Assembly (NCBI GenBank): GCA_012959525.1
Contig: DUDB01000046.1
Span: 1-64,000 of the forward strand
Source of the DNA: Planctomycetota bacterium
Lineage (GTDB): Bacteria; Planctomycetota; UBA1135; GCA-002686595
DNA length: 64,000 nucleotides
Reading direction: 5' to 3'
Part shown: positions 1 through 9,295 of the stretch, piece by piece
Layout: every line of letters starts with the position of its first letter
How positions within the stretch are numbered: position 1 is the stretch's first letter
Made by a program: the position numbers and the translations under genes
Notes under the pieces: generated by a model
The model's database searches: none
What the model saw: the letters and a program-made list of their open reading frames with translations, nothing else
What the model was told of the DNA's origin: nothing

Positions 1-2
1 GG

Positions 3-1706
3 CAGCGGCATCGGTCCGAGCCCTACTTCGGCCAGGATCAGGCGCGGGTCGCGGCCCGTGTCCTCCTGGACGCGAACAAGAACAAGGATGCCCTCAAAGC
101 CCTCCTGTGGTCTCTGGGTGTGGACGGTCGAGAGCCTCGCTGTATGCGCTGGTTGTCCGAGATCCTGCCGGGCCTGGGCGCCAAGGATGCGGCCTGGGTG
201 GCGGAGCAGGCACTGGTGTTCCCTTCGTGGCCCACTGCGCAGCCGGCTCCGTTCCTCTCCCGTCTGCCGAAGACGCGTGCTCTGCTGAAAACCCTGGCCG
301 AGGCCTCCACCTCATGGGCCGAGCAGGACCTACCGCGTTCGGCTGCCGCCCTGGCGGCGGACCACGACCGCCTGGCCCTCTGGATCGGGGCGCCGCGCCT
401 GTCCCTTCCCGCACCGGACCTCGAAGGCCTGCGTCATCCCTTCGATCGGCCGACCCACCTGCTGGGCGCACGGGGTTGGATCGAAGACGAGCTTGTGGGC
501 TACGACAAGAAGCGCCGGGTCGGTTTGTGGCATGCCCTCCCCGACGGGGACCTGCTCGTCGGTCGCCGTGAAGAGCGCACGGGCACGGGCAAGGTGGACC
601 GCGGGGGCGGGGGCATGGCCTTCACCCGCAGCGAGGACTACCTCCTGCCGGGCACCTATCGCATCGAGACGCGCGTGCGCTTCACTACGGCCTACGGCCG
701 CGGGCAGGTCGTGTTCGGCTACCAACGCCGAGATCGCAGCCTGCGTCTGACCTTCAGCGGGGGCGCGTACATGTATGCGGTGGGGGAGAGTGAGGAGGAG
801 CCCTCCTTCGAGGAGATCGACTGGAGCCTGTCTGGTATGTGGGAGCGGGATGGTGCTCTCTCGGGTTCGACCCGCAGTGGAAAAGTAGACTTCGGCAAGC
901 AGCGCACGGCCTTTGATCTGGTTCTGCTAGTGGACGGCGCCTCGGTGCAGGCGATGGTCGACGGCCGTCTCGTGGCCACCTACCACACCGCCGATGGCCG
1001 TCCCATTGAGGGCCACGTGGGCTTCGCCACCAGCAGCGGCGCGTTCCAGTTCACGACGCCCCGGGTGCAGCGCCTCGACCGCTCCCGTCAGGCGGGAGTG
1101 GAGGGGTTGCTCGCGGCGGGACTGCACCTGGACAAGCCCTCTTCACCGGCTTTCAAGGATATGGAGAACCGACCGGTCTACGGGCTGGAGCCCTCGACCA
1201 ACGGCAGCATGCTCCTGTGGATCCCGACCCCGTGGACGAAGACCGGGGAGGAGGTGGACGCGTCGGCGATCACCCGCCGCGCGCGGGCCTCCGCCGACCG
1301 CCTGTCGACGGCTCTGGCCCGCGAGGGCGCCACGCAGCCGGTGGCCATCGCCCTGCCCGCGTCCCTGGGGGCCAAAGAGGTAGAGAGTCTCGGGGCCGAG
1401 CTGGTGGCAATGTTCACCCCACCCGCGCGCCTGATCGTGCATCCCTACACCGCGGCTCCGTCCGTGGGCTTGACCGATGCGGTGGACCTGAACAAGCGCT
1501 GGATCTTCTTTGTGGACGCGGCGGGCGTGGCACGGGTCGTGTCGCCGCTCTTCAGCGTTGGGGGGGGCTTCGACCCCAGGCTCGATCACTGGCTGACGGT
1601 CTTCCGGGATCACGGACGCCCGGAGCGCGACCTGCCACCCGTGCAGCGCTTCTCCGAAGAGGACGAGGCGGGTGAAGATCCCGATGGAGGGGATGGGGAC
1701 GACTGA
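3..1706 (+). CDS. hypothetical protein with a lectin/glucanase-like (LamG or DUF1080-type) domain; 5' end outside the window
   Basis: The frame is open to the left edge, so the first visible codon is internal; about 567 residues remain. The GTG at 120 and later ATGs are in frame but need not be the start. The N-terminal visible part is helical and Ala/Leu-rich. The middle (about bases 580-1080) reads as a beta-sandwich of the concanavalin-A-like type. It has a glycine-rich opening, alternating strands with repeated 'VRF', 'QVVFGY' and 'LVLLVDG' patterns, and a closing 'GHVGFAT' turn, as in DUF1080 or LamG modules that bind or cleave sugars. The C-terminus is very acidic (Glu/Asp/Gly tail over the last 17 residues). 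No catalytic residues were recognised, so no reaction is assigned. It ends convergently to the beta-helix protein that follows. The gene call is firm; the domain call is moderate. Confidence 0.75.
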   Translation, partial: QRHRSEPYFGQDQARVAARVLLDANKNKDALKALLWSLGVDGREPRCMRWLSEILPGLGAKDAAWVAEQALVFPSWPTAQPAPFLSRLPKTRALLKTLAEASTSWAEQDLPRSAAALAADHDRLALWIGAPRLSLPAPDLEGLRHPFDRPTHLLGARGWIEDELVGYDKKRRVGLWHALPDGDLLVGRREERTGTGKVDRGGGGMAFTRSEDYLLPGTYRIETRVRFTTAYGRGQVVFGYQRRDRSLRLTFSGGAYMYAVGESEEEPSFEEIDWSLSGMWERDGALSGSTRSGKVDFGKQRTAFDLVLLVDGASVQAMVDGRLVATYHTADGRPIEGHVGFATSSGAFQFTTPRVQRLDRSRQAGVEGLLAAGLHLDKPSSPAFKDMENRPVYGLEPSTNGSMLLWIPTPWTKTGEEVDASAITRRARASADRLSTALAREGATQPVAIALPASLGAKEVESLGAELVAMFTPPARLIVHPYTAAPSVGLTDAVDLNKRWIFFVDAAGVARVVSPLFSVGGGFDPRLDHWLTVFRDHGRPERDLPPVQRFSEEDEAGEDPDGGDGDD

Positions 1707-1827
1707 GGGGCACGGACCTTCAAGGCTTGATCCGGCCAGTCTTCAAGCTCGACTCCCGATCCTAGTGAGGCCGGATGGATACTTGCCCTCAACTCCTGGC
1801 ACCATGTTCGGCTCGGCACCTCTTGGC

Positions 1828-1860
1828 GGCCCTCATCCACAGAGGGCCTTCTGTGGCCCT
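1828..1860. terminator. overlapping inverted repeats between convergent genes
   Basis: Between two convergent stops (1706 and 1862) lie three interlocking perfect stems. GGCCCTC (1828-1834) pairs with GAGGGCC (1842-1848). CCACAGA (1837-1843) pairs with TCTGTGG (1850-1856). AGGGCC (1843-1848) pairs with GGCCCT (1855-1860). They share bases, so only some can form together. There is no T tract on either side. A bidirectional transcription end is the likeliest role, by position only. Confidence 0.35.
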
Positions 1861-1861
1861 G

Positions 1862-3109
1862 CTAGAACAAGCTCATAGAGTTGGTGAAACGCTTGCCGCT
1901 ATTGAAGACGGAAGCCTGAAGGACGTAGAGACGACGTGCGCCGGCTTCCATCGGGAAGGCCCTATCGAGGTCGTGTCTGATCTTGCCCGAGGGGCCGATG
2001 ACCCCTACCCAGATGGTCCATGTGGAATCGTTCATGGCTGGCATCTCAAGTGAATTGGCAGGAGACAGGGTGGGTTCGGTGCTCAGGTGCAGTCGAACGG
2101 TTGAGCCGGGGGCACCAAAGACGGTGAAACGGGTATAGCCGCCGGCCAGCAGAATCTGCTTCAACGAGGGGTCGGCTGGACTGGGCTGCTCTAGGTAGCC
2201 TTGATTGTCAATGTTATTGCACTGCACGCCAGACATGCGCGCTGCACCCATGTTCAAGAGGCTCTCTCCATCCAGGCCATAGCCTCCGTACCCGGCTACG
2301 TCGTAGCCTCCCACTCCCTCGATGAGTTTGCTGTTGTTGGTACCGCCCGTAATGATCCCCTCGGCGAGCGACTCGATGCGAAGGGCATGTCCACCATTCC
2401 CCGGGGTCCCTCCGATCCATCCGGAGGTAAACGCCAAGCCGCCGTCTCCACCTTTCACTTTGCTGAGCGCAATATGCACCTTCGACGTTCCGGCCACCCA
2501 GATCCCATGTCCTCCATCTCCACCATCATCGCTGGACTGCCCCAGCCCCCCTCTGATCAAGCTCCTCACTATTTCAACCTGTGAAGATCCCGAGATGATG
2601 ATGGCGTCATCGCCATCATCGGGATCGCTTGAGGTCGAGAGGGTTGTCGCCACGAACGTCGACCACTCCATGCGCACGTCCGCGCAATCGGAAACTCGAG
2701 CGGTTTCAGCGCGAACGCTCTTGACGATCAAGGCTCCAGCGCAGTCGTCGATGATGAGACCCTCGAGGCGGAAGTTGGCCAACGCTGACCACGTGCCCGC
2801 AGGAAGGTCGTGAAGGCGGACGTTCGGTGGGTTCTGGATTTGCACCTTGAGCTTGCCCCCTGAAAACTCGCCAATAATTGACAGGGCCTTGTCTGTGTCA
2901 AACCCGGCATAGCTCCCCGTGCGCACGAGGATGGTGTCGCCGTTCTGCACGGCGGAGTCTCCAACGGCCACGACGATCGACGTGAAGTCGGTACTCGGCC
3001 CATTGTTCACATCCACGATCCAGTCCGCGGCCATCGTCAAACCAGAGAGGTTCAAGGTGGCCGCGATGACCGCGGTAGCTCTAGAGAGTTTCCGCACAAG
3101 TACATTCAT
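1862..3109 (-). CDS. secreted right-handed beta-helix-like protein
   Basis: This is a 415-residue protein with a classical signal peptide (residues 1 to about 28: basic start, Ala/Leu core, then Thr-Met-Ala-Ala). The mature part opens with a short 'WIVD' strand. It then shows 'GDTILVRTGSY', the usual opening of planctomycete pectin-lyase-fold repeats. Short strand-turn units follow, rich in Gly, Asp and Ser ('GGHGIW', 'GGDGG', 'GNGGHALRI'), and are typical of parallel beta-helices. A separate small C-terminal beta domain (about residues 310-415) closes it. The protein is probably exported and may bind or modify polysaccharide; no active-site pattern is visible. Base composition is slightly lower in GC than its neighbours. 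The upstream 160 bases are shared with the divergent ABC-F gene and should hold both promoters. Confidence 0.75.
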   Translation of the reverse strand: MNVLVRKLSRATAVIAATLNLSGLTMAADWIVDVNNGPSTDFTSIVVAVGDSAVQNGDTILVRTGSYAGFDTDKALSIIGEFSGGKLKVQIQNPPNVRLHDLPAGTWSALANFRLEGLIIDDCAGALIVKSVRAETARVSDCADVRMEWSTFVATTLSTSSDPDDGDDAIIISGSSQVEIVRSLIRGGLGQSSDDGGDGGHGIWVAGTSKVHIALSKVKGGDGGLAFTSGWIGGTPGNGGHALRIESLAEGIITGGTNNSKLIEGVGGYDVAGYGGYGLDGESLLNMGAARMSGVQCNNIDNQGYLEQPSPADPSLKQILLAGGYTRFTVFGAPGSTVRLHLSTEPTLSPANSLEMPAMNDSTWTIWVGVIGPSGKIRHDLDRAFPMEAGARRLYVLQASVFNSGKRFTNSMSLF

Positions 3110-3271
3110 CAGGGAGTGCTTAGGGGGGCAGCATGGCGTGGGCGCGTACCAGCCTAGACCCTAACGGGCCGTTGGATAACCTTGTGAAGTAAGCCCGTGG
3201 CTTCGTCTAAAAGTACGCAGAAATAGCCTCAGATCAGACATCTCGCGGATTCCTCACTATGCTCTCGCACC

Positions 3272-5089
3272 ATGGCTGAGCTGGAATTGAAAGGAGCGAG
3301 CATTTCGTTCGGCGCAGGCGCGCTCCTAGATGAAGCAGACCTCGTCATCGAGGCGGGCGAGCGCGTCGGTCTCTTGGGCCGAAACGGCGCAGGGAAGACT
3401 ACCCTGATGCGGGTCCTGAGCGGCGCTCTCGAACTCGACGCGGGTGAACTTAAGCTCCGTCCTGGGTTGATCGTCACACGGCTCGAGCAAGACGTACCGA
3501 GCGCTGCCACCGGGACGGTGGAGGCCCTGATTCGGAGCAGTCTCGCCGATGCTGATATCGAGGACTGGGAGATCGAGAAGCGCCTTGAGCGCGAATGTGA
3601 TCGCTTCCAACTCGACCCCAGTGAGGATGTTTCAGAGCTCTCCGCAGGGATGAAGCGGCGCGCCTTGCTCGCCAGTGCTTTGGCCCATGACCCTGACCTT
3701 TTGATTCTGGACGAGCCGACAAACCACCTCGAGCTAGGGGCCATCCAGAAACTCGAAGAGGTCCTACTCAGTAGACGAGCGTCGCTTCTCTTCGTTACGC
3801 ACGACCGCGCATTCCTCCGCAAGCTCTCGACGCGCATCTTGGATCTCGACCGCGGCAAGCTGAAGAGCTACGACTGCAACTATGGCACCTATCTGAAGCG
3901 TAAAGCTGCAGACCTCGCTGATGAAGAGAAGCAAAACGCTGAGTTTGACAAGCACCTGGCCAAGGAGGAGGTCTGGATCCGAAAGGGCATCCTCGCGCGC
4001 AGGACCCGAAACATGGGCCGAGTTCGGGCGCTGAAAGATCTCCGCGAAGAGCGCACTGCGAGGAGAGACCAAGTCGGCCAAGCGCGCGCCAAGGTGCAGG
4101 AGAACGAGCGCTCAGGGCACCTCGTTCTGCGCGCTCTTGGCCTGGACTTCGCCTACGGTGAGAACATCCTCTTCAAGGGGCTCGATTTCGAGTTGGTCCG
4201 CGGGAATCGCGTTGGAATCGTCGGCCCCAACGGCGCAGGGAAGAGCACCCTGCTCTCGCTGCTCCTCGCTGAACTGAAACCTGACAGCGGTTCGATCCGT
4301 CACGGGACGAAGCTCGAGGTCGCGCGCTTTGACCAGCTCCATGCGAGCCTGGATCCGAATCGGACTGTCGCAGAGAACGTCACGGGGGCTGGGGACAGTC
4401 TTACCGTCAACGGCGCCGAGCGGCACGTTATCAGCTACCTCGCGGACTTTCTGTTCACACCGGATCAAGTGCGTGGCGAGATCACGAAGCTCTCCGGAGG
4501 CGAACGCAATCGCCTCCAGCTCGCGCGCATCCTCGCGCGTCCTTGCAACCTCCTCGTTCTTGATGAGCCGACGAATGATCTGGACCTTGAGACGCTAGAC
4601 CTGCTTGAGGAGCTGCTCTCTAGCTACAAGGGCACGCTGCTGCTCGTGAGCCACGACCGTGAGTTCCTTGAGAACGTCGTGACATCTATCTTGGCACCTG
4701 ATGAAGACGCTGGTCCTGGAGTCTGGCGAGAGTACATGGGGGGCTACATGGATTGGCAGCGCGTGTTAATGCGACGCGCGGAAGAGCGCGCGAACGCTCA
4801 AGCCAAACCAAGAGGAGGCGGCAAACAGAAGAAGTCTCAAAGCCAGCAGAGCTCTCCCAAGGTGCGCAAGCTGACCTTCACCGAATCCCACGAGCTCAAG
4901 GCATTACCCGACGCGGTCGAGTCACTGGAATCACAAAAGAACGCTCTCCTAGGGCTCACAGCAGCTGCCGACTACTACAAGCGCCCGCAATCAGAGCAAG
5001 GAGTCGACCGCGATAAGCTCAAGGAGCTGGAGCGGGAGCTGGAGCACAAGATGGAGCGCTGGGAAGAGCTCGAAGGCCTCAGCGACTGA
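3272..5089 (+). CDS. uup: ABC-F family ATPase, Uup type
   Basis: This 605-residue protein has two ABC ATPase domains in tandem and no membrane segment, the layout of the ABC-F family, which acts at the ribosome or, for Uup, in replication-related DNA processing. Domain 1 has Walker A GRNGAGKT (36-43), signature LSAGM (123-127) and Walker B LILDEPT. Domain 2 has GPNGAGKS (318-325), a canonical LSGGE (407-411) and LVLDEPT. Between them is the linker with 'ARRTRNMGR' (about 242-250), which closely resembles the Uup 'ARRTRNEGR' motif. A Lys/Gln-rich stretch and a charged coiled coil (about 510-605) form the Uup-like C-terminal domain. The first signature has Ala in place of the first Gly of LSGG, so site 1 may hydrolyse differently. 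Family assignment is strong; the exact cellular role is not. Confidence 0.9.
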   Translation: MAELELKGASISFGAGALLDEADLVIEAGERVGLLGRNGAGKTTLMRVLSGALELDAGELKLRPGLIVTRLEQDVPSAATGTVEALIRSSLADADIEDWEIEKRLERECDRFQLDPSEDVSELSAGMKRRALLASALAHDPDLLILDEPTNHLELGAIQKLEEVLLSRRASLLFVTHDRAFLRKLSTRILDLDRGKLKSYDCNYGTYLKRKAADLADEEKQNAEFDKHLAKEEVWIRKGILARRTRNMGRVRALKDLREERTARRDQVGQARAKVQENERSGHLVLRALGLDFAYGENILFKGLDFELVRGNRVGIVGPNGAGKSTLLSLLLAELKPDSGSIRHGTKLEVARFDQLHASLDPNRTVAENVTGAGDSLTVNGAERHVISYLADFLFTPDQVRGEITKLSGGERNRLQLARILARPCNLLVLDEPTNDLDLETLDLLEELLSSYKGTLLLVSHDREFLENVVTSILAPDEDAGPGVWREYMGGYMDWQRVLMRRAEERANAQAKPRGGGKQKKSQSQQSSPKVRKLTFTESHELKALPDAVESLESQKNALLGLTAAADYYKRPQSEQGVDRDKLKELERELEHKMERWEELEGLSD

Positions 5090-5241
5090 TCCATTTCCGC
5101 GCCTCTTGCGTGCGATGGGGTCCGTGATCAGGTGTTCGAGCCCAAGAGCTCGCCGCGCTCCTCGATCTTCTTGAAGCAGACCTTCCCGCGGGATGGGGGG
5201 GACTGTGTGGCTCCAGATGAAGCTGCTCTATCCGCTTGTCG

Positions 5242-5649
5242 TCAGTCTTTCACGCCCCACGCCGCACGTACCAGAGCAGCGAGCAACGCGAGGCCCCCGG
5301 CGGGTACCAGCAGGATGAAGAGGGATGGATCACCTTCCGCATTCAGCACCCCACCGAGGAGGAACCCCAAGGGCATCGTGACGGCCCCTACTGTGAGCCA
5401 GCGGGCGACGAACCGTCGCCGCTGCTCTTCACGGATCAGGCGCTCGCCATTGGCCCCGATCAGGAGACACACGATGCCGAGCAGGTTCCCGTGTGCGTGG
5501 GCCAGCGTCCAAAGCTCACGACGCAGGGTGTCCTCGAGGTAGACGGGCACCTTGAGGGCATGCAGGGCCTCGAGCGTCAGGCCCAGCGGCAGGAAGACCG
5601 CAAGGAGGTAAAACCCCAATACCGTCAGTCGTCTTGAAGTGGCATCCAT
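5242..5649 (-). CDS. small integral membrane protein, coupled to the multihaem cytochrome gene
   Basis: The product has 135 residues with about four hydrophobic segments (approximately 8-30, 48-65, 83-103 and 109-130) and short charged loops. A conserved-looking 'LAHAHG' sits in the second segment, and a 'GANGERLIREEQ' stretch follows in a cytoplasmic-looking loop. I do not recognise the family. Its ATG (5649-5647) overlaps the TAA stop of the eight-haem cytochrome gene by one base (TAATG), so translation is coupled. The two His in the second helix could be haem or metal ligands, which would suit a membrane quinol-side partner for the cytochrome, but that is inference. It ends convergently with uup, 152 bases away. 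Confidence 0.7.
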   Translation of the reverse strand: MDATSRRLTVLGFYLLAVFLPLGLTLEALHALKVPVYLEDTLRRELWTLAHAHGNLLGIVCLLIGANGERLIREEQRRRFVARWLTVGAVTMPLGFLLGGVLNAEGDPSLFILLVPAGGLALLAALVRAAWGVKD

Positions 5650-7523
5650 TATTCACCGATTGAGATCACTCGTTCCGATTGTAGGTCAAGTAGCGCCGAG
5701 ATCTCCTGCATCATCGGAGAGAGATCCTCCCCGATCAGAAACGCGGCGGCTCGGTCGGCTGCGGGGCGCAAGGAGGCCGGTGCTTTCTGAACCAGCATGC
5801 CGATGAGCTTGCGGAGTTGCGCAACCCGCTCAATTGGATCCGCGTCATGCTCCCAGGCGGCCAGAGATTCGCCGATGCCGGACGCCATGCGCCCCTCAAG
5901 AGCCAGCAGGCTGCGCTTGGCGAGCCAGCGGATCGCGGGATAGGCATCCCCAAGCGCGACCAGGAGGTGTACCCGCAGGAACCCCTGATTCCAGGCGGCG
6001 CCGTTCGGGTTGCCGGAAGCTGCGGCGTAGACTGCGCGCTGTACGGCGTCCCCGGAGAGCAGGGATGCCACGCCGTCTGGCATGGACAGCGGAGCTCCGT
6101 CGAGGCGCTCGGAGGGCGAGGGGTAGTCCCCTCGGCCATCTCCCCACAATCGGTCGAGCTCCTGCGCTGCCCAATCAAGTGAGCGATCGAGGTGGCACAG
6201 TGTGCAGGCGTGGGGCCGGCCGGCCTCGGCGTCGCGGGCGGCATCCGGGATTTCAACCTGGTGGCTGCGGTGGATCTCAAGAACCCCGTAGACGATGCGT
6301 GGCATGTGACACTCGAGGCAGCGCGACCCTGCGCTCTCCTTCTTGTGAAAGGTGTGGGCCGGGATATCAGCGCCGATCTCGCCGTGGCACTGCAGGCACG
6401 CCTGATCGCCCCGCATCTCTTCCTCGATCATCCCGTGCGGGTCGCCGCCGTGCATGGTGTGGCACTTGCCGCAAGAGAACTGGCCACCCTCGAAGCAGGG
6501 TGAGGCCTTGAGGCCCTGGTATTCATGGGCCGTCAGGCGAGGAGTGCCATCGCCCCAGAAGCGTTGGGAAAACAGGTCTGGCGAGGAGGCCCTCACGCTC
6601 GGCGTCTCCCTGGTCACCGGGGTGACGTGATTCTCCAGTCGTTCGCCCGGGCGAAAACTGGGGCCGGTATCAAGCCACGTAATAAGGTCGGCGAGATTCG
6701 CGGGCAGTCTCTGGCCGTGGCACTGGCCGCAGACTGCGCTCTCGCGTTGCGCGTCGAGACGGGGCGGGTGAACGAGGTCGGCGCCACCCCCTCCGTCCCC
6801 GATATCCATATGTGCCGCGTACCTGATGAGGGGATTGCGATAATCGCGCGCATGTTCGCCACCCGGACCGTGACACGCCTCGCAAGAAATTCCGAGTTCC
6901 GCCACGCCGGTTTCAAAGGCCGTCTGGACGCCCTCTCGCATGCCGGGCATTGGGCCCGTGGTATGGCAGAAGACGCAGTTCCGATTCCAATTGCTGCGGT
7001 GGACGTCCCAGTCTTCGTTGTCCGGTTCCAAGAACACTCCATTCATGTGCATCCAACGGTCTGCCTCGATGTGCCACACGAGCGGCAAGCGCTCCAATCT
7101 GGATCCGGCGGGCAAGTCAACCTCTTCAAAGTACTGCTGATAGCGTCGGGAGCCAACGCACAGCGCGACCTCTGCCACTCGTCGACCTCCATCCCCTGTA
7201 GGGATCTCGATCACAAAGCGCTCTCCGTCCCGATGTGGACGGGCCCAATCACCGAAGAACTCCACCCGCTCTCCATCAAAATGACCCAGCACCGTTTCGG
7301 GACTGGCGATCTGATTCATAGTCCGGTGAAACGTCCTTTCCCAAGAAGCGTGCTGGCTAGGGTGGCAGCTCAGGCACACGTCGGACCCCACATACCCGCC
7401 CTTCCTGTGGGCCATGGGCTCGGCGGCGCGCATGGCCGCAGGGTCAAAGCCGTGGCTCATCTCCCAGACCACAAGGGCTGGCGACGAGAGCAAGGCTAGG
7501 AGCAGAAGCGGGTGTCTGGACAT
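5649..7523 (-). CDS. octahaem c-type cytochrome, periplasmic
   Basis: Using the ATG at 7523, the protein has 624 residues. It begins with a signal-peptide-like 'MSRHPLLLLALLSSPALVV' segment that may remain as an anchor. In-frame codons run upstream to 7619, but that would overlap the preceding gene and add a non-signal leader. Eight CXXCH haem-attachment motifs lie at about residues 50, 183, 214, 265, 351, 376, 402 and 440. Many nearby His could be distal ligands. The first half resembles cytochrome c554-type modules; the last 170 residues lack motifs and look alpha-helical, perhaps HEAT-like. Electron transfer or oxidation of a small substrate outside the membrane is expected, but the substrate is unknown. 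It lies 79 bases after the FG-GAP lipoprotein and is coupled to the downstream membrane protein. System II maturation genes at 53524-56912 could assemble it. Confidence 0.88.
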   Translation of the reverse strand: MSRHPLLLLALLSSPALVVWEMSHGFDPAAMRAAEPMAHRKGGYVGSDVCLSCHPSQHASWERTFHRTMNQIASPETVLGHFDGERVEFFGDWARPHRDGERFVIEIPTGDGGRRVAEVALCVGSRRYQQYFEEVDLPAGSRLERLPLVWHIEADRWMHMNGVFLEPDNEDWDVHRSNWNRNCVFCHTTGPMPGMREGVQTAFETGVAELGISCEACHGPGGEHARDYRNPLIRYAAHMDIGDGGGGADLVHPPRLDAQRESAVCGQCHGQRLPANLADLITWLDTGPSFRPGERLENHVTPVTRETPSVRASSPDLFSQRFWGDGTPRLTAHEYQGLKASPCFEGGQFSCGKCHTMHGGDPHGMIEEEMRGDQACLQCHGEIGADIPAHTFHKKESAGSRCLECHMPRIVYGVLEIHRSHQVEIPDAARDAEAGRPHACTLCHLDRSLDWAAQELDRLWGDGRGDYPSPSERLDGAPLSMPDGVASLLSGDAVQRAVYAAASGNPNGAAWNQGFLRVHLLVALGDAYPAIRWLAKRSLLALEGRMASGIGESLAAWEHDADPIERVAQLRKLIGMLVQKAPASLRPAADRAAAFLIGEDLSPMMQEISALLDLQSERVISIGE

Positions 7524-7602
7524 TGACGAGGCCCCGTTGCTGGGGGTGAACCCGATTCTACCCAGCTCTCCGGCATCTGGCGGGGGACGGTCGAGCAGGG
7601 GG

Positions 7603-9285
7603 CTAGCGCTCCCCGTCACCGCGCCTGACCAGTATCACGCGGTCCACGCTCTTCACCGGGAAGCTCTCGCTGATCCCGCCAGGCCAGCGCACGCTCAGGC
7701 TCCCGGCTTGCTCTTGGCTCAGGCCAAAGTGCGCCCGGGCCGCGCTCGCACTGCAGTAGCTGAAGCCGCTCTTCACTTCTCGCCGCTGCACGCGACCCGC
7801 CGCGTCGGTCCAGGTCACGAAGGCGCCGAGTACGTCCCGGCCTTGCTCATCCACGGCCCGTACACTCAGCCAGTGTCCGCGGGCCGGTGCGCAGTTCATG
7901 AAGAGGTGCGCCGGGCCATCGCGGTTGACCACCAGGACGTCGACCCCGCCGTCACCATTCACATCGCCGAAGGCCGCCCCTCGGCTCGTGGCGTGCAGGG
8001 GCTGCTCACAGCCGCCGCGATGCAGGGGATCTTCAAATCGTCCCTCGGGCAGTCCGCGCAGCAGGGTGTTGGGTTCCGCATAGGGATTGCCCTCCACCAG
8101 GGGAGCCATCTGCAGGTTGACGCGACCATTGGCCACGTACGCGTCCAGCAGGGCGTCGTTGTTGAAGTCCATGAAGCCCACTCCGAAGCGCGTGCGCTGG
8201 AGTGTTGCCAGACCCAGGCCCACCTCCACCGTGCGCTCGGTGAAAAAGCGACCCTTGTTGAAGAATAGGCCGTCGTGCTCGCGGGCCATGTGCACCACGA
8301 GGAGGTCCAGCGTGCCGTTGGCGTCGAGATCCGCGCTGTCCACGCCCATGCCCGCGCGCGAGGTGCCGTTGCGGTCGCGGGCGCAGCCCGCGAGCTCGGC
8401 GCGGTCCACAAAGCGCCCCTCGCCCTGGTTGATCCACAGTTGGTCGGGGGTCTGGTCATTCGCCACGAAGAGATCCAGCCTGTCGTCTCCGTTGAAGTCT
8501 CCGGCCACCACGCCCAGGCCGTTGCCGAAGGTCGCCTGGATGCCGGAGGACTCCGAGACGTCTACGAACGTTCCGTCTCCTCGGTTCTCGTACAGCACAT
8601 CCGAGCGCGTGGCGGAGTAGCTCGTGGGGCCGCAGTAGTCGGGCTGGCCCGTGGGGCCGAAGCAGGTCAACTCGCCGTCGACGGACCAGTTGACGTAGTT
8701 GGCCACGAAGAGATCCAGATCCCCATCGCCATCCTTGTCGAAGAAGCAGGCGCTCGTGCCCCAGCCATCATCTCCCACGCCCGCGGCGCTTGTGACTTCG
8801 GTAAACCGCCCACCGCCCAGGTTCTGCAGGAGCGCGTTGGGTCCCACCTGGGTCACGTACAGGTCCGTGTCCCCGTCTCCGTCGTAGTCGCCGCTGGCCA
8901 CGCCCATTCCATAGCCGCGGATCGAGATGCCGCTGGCCTCCGTGACGTCATCGAAATGACCGTCCCCGCGGTTGGCGAAGAGGCGGTGTCCCGTGACGGC
9001 GTCGGGCGCGTCGAGCTTTCCGCTCTGTACGCAGAAGGCGTCCAGGTCCCCGTCCCCGTCCATGTCGAACAGCGCTGCGCCCCCGCCCATCAACTCGGGG
9101 AAGTAGAAGGCTTCGTCGTGACCCGAGCGGTGCTCGAAGACCAGACCCCGGGCACTTCCCTCTTCCCGAAACCAGGGGTCGGCCGTGGGAGTCTCCTCGA
9201 CCTGCTCTCCCTGGCCACAGGCCGCTAGGGTCCACAGCAGGACGACCCAACAAGGTCGAGTGATTCTGTGGTGGGCGCGTGTCAT
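7603..9285 (-). CDS. FG-GAP repeat / ASPIC-UnbV domain lipoprotein (CRTAC1-like)
   Basis: Starting at the ATG at 9285 gives 560 residues with a lipobox Thr-Leu-Ala-Ala-Cys (Cys23), so it is an exported lipoprotein. An alternative start at 9381 lies inside the preceding gene. At least seven calcium-binding-type repeats are visible, each with a D-x-D/N-x-D-x-x-x-D loop and a hydrophobic strand ('DMDGDGDLDAF', 'DYDGDGDTDLY', 'DKDGDGDLDLF' and similar). They should form an integrin-like beta propeller. The last ~80 residues match ASPIC/UnbV ('GHWLSVR', 'HFGLS', 'SVRWPGG'). Such proteins are abundant in Planctomycetota, and their biochemical role is unsettled. The gene is between a TPR lipoprotein (10-base gap) and an octahaem cytochrome, which suggests an extracytoplasmic complex. 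Confidence 0.9.
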   Translation of the reverse strand: MTRAHHRITRPCWVVLLWTLAACGQGEQVEETPTADPWFREEGSARGLVFEHRSGHDEAFYFPELMGGGAALFDMDGDGDLDAFCVQSGKLDAPDAVTGHRLFANRGDGHFDDVTEASGISIRGYGMGVASGDYDGDGDTDLYVTQVGPNALLQNLGGGRFTEVTSAAGVGDDGWGTSACFFDKDGDGDLDLFVANYVNWSVDGELTCFGPTGQPDYCGPTSYSATRSDVLYENRGDGTFVDVSESSGIQATFGNGLGVVAGDFNGDDRLDLFVANDQTPDQLWINQGEGRFVDRAELAGCARDRNGTSRAGMGVDSADLDANGTLDLLVVHMAREHDGLFFNKGRFFTERTVEVGLGLATLQRTRFGVGFMDFNNDALLDAYVANGRVNLQMAPLVEGNPYAEPNTLLRGLPEGRFEDPLHRGGCEQPLHATSRGAAFGDVNGDGGVDVLVVNRDGPAHLFMNCAPARGHWLSVRAVDEQGRDVLGAFVTWTDAAGRVQRREVKSGFSYCSASAARAHFGLSQEQAGSLSVRWPGGISESFPVKSVDRVILVRRGDGER

Positions 9286-9295
9286 GGGGGGCGTG

